Shown one piece after another: positions 4,915 through 5,690 of a stretch of DNA of 5,690 nt; the stretch's first letter is position 1; every line of letters starts with the position of its first letter. Source of the DNA: Chloroflexota bacterium (GTDB lineage Bacteria; Chloroflexota; UBA4733); the NCBI GenBank assembly GCA_023489405.1, contig JAMDCW010000080.1, forward strand, positions 1-5,690, in the 5' to 3' direction. The translations under genes were made by a program, and so were the position numbers. The notes beneath the pieces were generated by a model that saw only the letters and a program-made list of their open reading frames with translations, searched no databases and was not told where the DNA came from.

Positions 4915-5690
4915 TCTACGCTTACGTATCCTCGTCATGTTCGCGCTCGTCCTCATGGTGGCGATTGGTACCGTCGCATTCACCGCGCAGCAGGTGACGA
5001 CGCGCAGTTTCGTGCAGTATGCGGGCAGTGTTAACCAGCAAGAGCAGATCACCCTCTCCAAAGTGCTCACCATCTACCGGACGAACGCCGGCCCCGCGGC
5101 GGTACAGCGGGCCGTTGACCAACTCGCCGCCGCCGATGGTCGCCGGATTATCTTCATTGGTCCGGACAAACGCGTCATTGCTGACTCAGCTCACCAACTC
5201 ATAGGGCAGGTGTTGAGCTGCACACCGCCACCACCAAGTCCGCCCAGTTGCCTGGGACCGTTATCGAGTAAATCAGCGATGGAGCATGTATTGATCCTTA
5301 ATACGATGCCTCCTGATGGCGTCCTGTTCGCGTCGACCACCGGCTCGACAGCTCCCGGCACGGTTAAGGTGAGGGTGCGCTCCACGCTCAGCCCTGCCTT
5401 CAACGGTGTCGGGTACTTCGTGAGTTCGATTAGCCGGTCGCTCATCCTAGCCGCCATCCTTGGTGGCCTGCTAGCCTTCTTGCTAACGCTGTTTCTCGCG
5501 GCGCGCATCTTGCGACCGGTGCAGGCGCTAACAAAGGCGGCGCGAGAGATGGCTCGCGGCGACTTGACGCAGCGCGTACCGGTGGACGGTTACGACGAGT
5601 TGGCCGTTCTCGCCGGCGCGTTTAACGTCATGGCAGACAGTGTGGCGCGGGCCGAGCGGCTACGTCGCCGAGCATCGTGCGACGTAGCCG
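4901..5690 (+). CDS. Membrane sensor histidine kinase (5' part)
   Basis: The frame is open from TTG 4901 to the window end, giving 263 residues. A basic N-terminus (RSLRLR) leads into a first membrane helix (about 9-28). An extracytoplasmic sensor region follows (about 29-176) with a Cys-Pro-rich loop, CTPPPPSPPSC, at 107-117. The second membrane helix (about 179-202) is rich in Leu, Ala and Gly. A HAMP domain (about 203-255) has the conserved RILRPV start, the REMARGDL segment, and DELAVLAGAFNVMAD. The last residues, ERLRRRASCDVA, match the start of the dimerisation helix, where kinases of this type usually continue HELRTPL, so the phospho-accepting His would be the very next codon. It overlaps the response regulator by 14 bases and is its likely partner. 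The signal is unknown. Catalytic domains lie outside the window and cannot be judged. Confidence 0.88.
   Translation, partial: MLFRSLRLRILVMFALVLMVAIGTVAFTAQQVTTRSFVQYAGSVNQQEQITLSKVLTIYRTNAGPAAVQRAVDQLAAADGRRIIFIGPDKRVIADSAHQLIGQVLSCTPPPPSPPSCLGPLSSKSAMEHVLILNTMPPDGVLFASTTGSTAPGTVKVRVRSTLSPAFNGVGYFVSSISRSLILAAILGGLLAFLLTLFLAARILRPVQALTKAAREMARGDLTQRVPVDGYDELAVLAGAFNVMADSVARAERLRRRASCDVA
5657..5690. repeat. Perfect 12-bp inverted repeat at the window end
   Basis: CGGCTACGTCGC (5657-5668) and its exact reverse complement (5679-5690) flank a 10-base loop inside the kinase gene. The repeat ends at the last base of the window. It may be a real hairpin in the coding sequence or a fold-back artefact at a contig end. 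Confidence 0.8.

Noticed and set aside
4624..5073. Minus-strand open frame of 149 codons
   Set aside because: It is antisense to the end of the regulator and the start of the kinase, both supported by strong motifs; the translation shows no family pattern.
1..5690. CRISPR arrays, tRNA or rRNA genes, toxin-antitoxin or defence genes
   Set aside because: No regularly spaced repeats, tRNA cloverleaf, rRNA sequence or defence-type domains were seen on either strand.

Overview
The window holds two blocks of ordinary chromosomal genes, all on the + strand, separated by a stretch of about 600 bases without an intact gene. The left block (1-3612) is a tightly packed run of five genes: the 3' part of an xdhC-family gene, a mocA-like molybdopterin nucleotidyltransferase, tilS, hpt and a ridA-family gene. 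Gaps are 7 bases, 0 bases, a 4-base overlap and an 11-base overlap, so the genes are probably co-transcribed and partly translationally coupled. The right block (4216-5690) is a two-component pair: an OmpR/PhoB-type response regulator followed, with a 14-base overlap, by a membrane histidine kinase. The window cuts the kinase just before its expected phospho-accepting histidine.

Between the blocks lies a short, apparently dead mobile element (about 3783-4093). It has near-perfect terminal inverted repeats ending in TATA and carries remnants that read as the N-terminus, and probably the C-terminus, of an IS630-family transposase. The catalytic middle is gone and an in-frame TAG interrupts the N-terminal part. 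This is the layout of a MITE-like, non-autonomous IS630 derivative. Before it (3613-3782) there is only an imperfect hairpin that may end the left transcript and a small hyphenated palindrome. After it (4094-4215) come a possible -10 element and the leader of the response regulator.

The organism is a bacterium with fairly GC-rich DNA that uses GTG and TTG starts and purine-rich Shine-Dalgarno sites. The tilS-hpt pair is found in many bacteria. Together with xdhC/mocA, a RidA protein and an IS630 relic it would suit a member of the Chloroflexota (Thermomicrobia-like), but that placement is a guess from gene order and style.

Functionally, XdhC and the MocA-like enzyme belong to maturation of molybdenum hydroxylases such as xanthine dehydrogenase or CO dehydrogenase. 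TilS modifies the wobble base of the AUA-reading tRNA-Ile, Hpt salvages hypoxanthine and guanine, and RidA removes reactive enamine/imine intermediates. The two-component pair senses an unknown extracytoplasmic signal. I see no new defence or other undescribed system. The points most worth a second look are the IS630 relic, the change of base skew between the two blocks, and a perfect 12-bp inverted repeat that ends exactly at the last base of the window.
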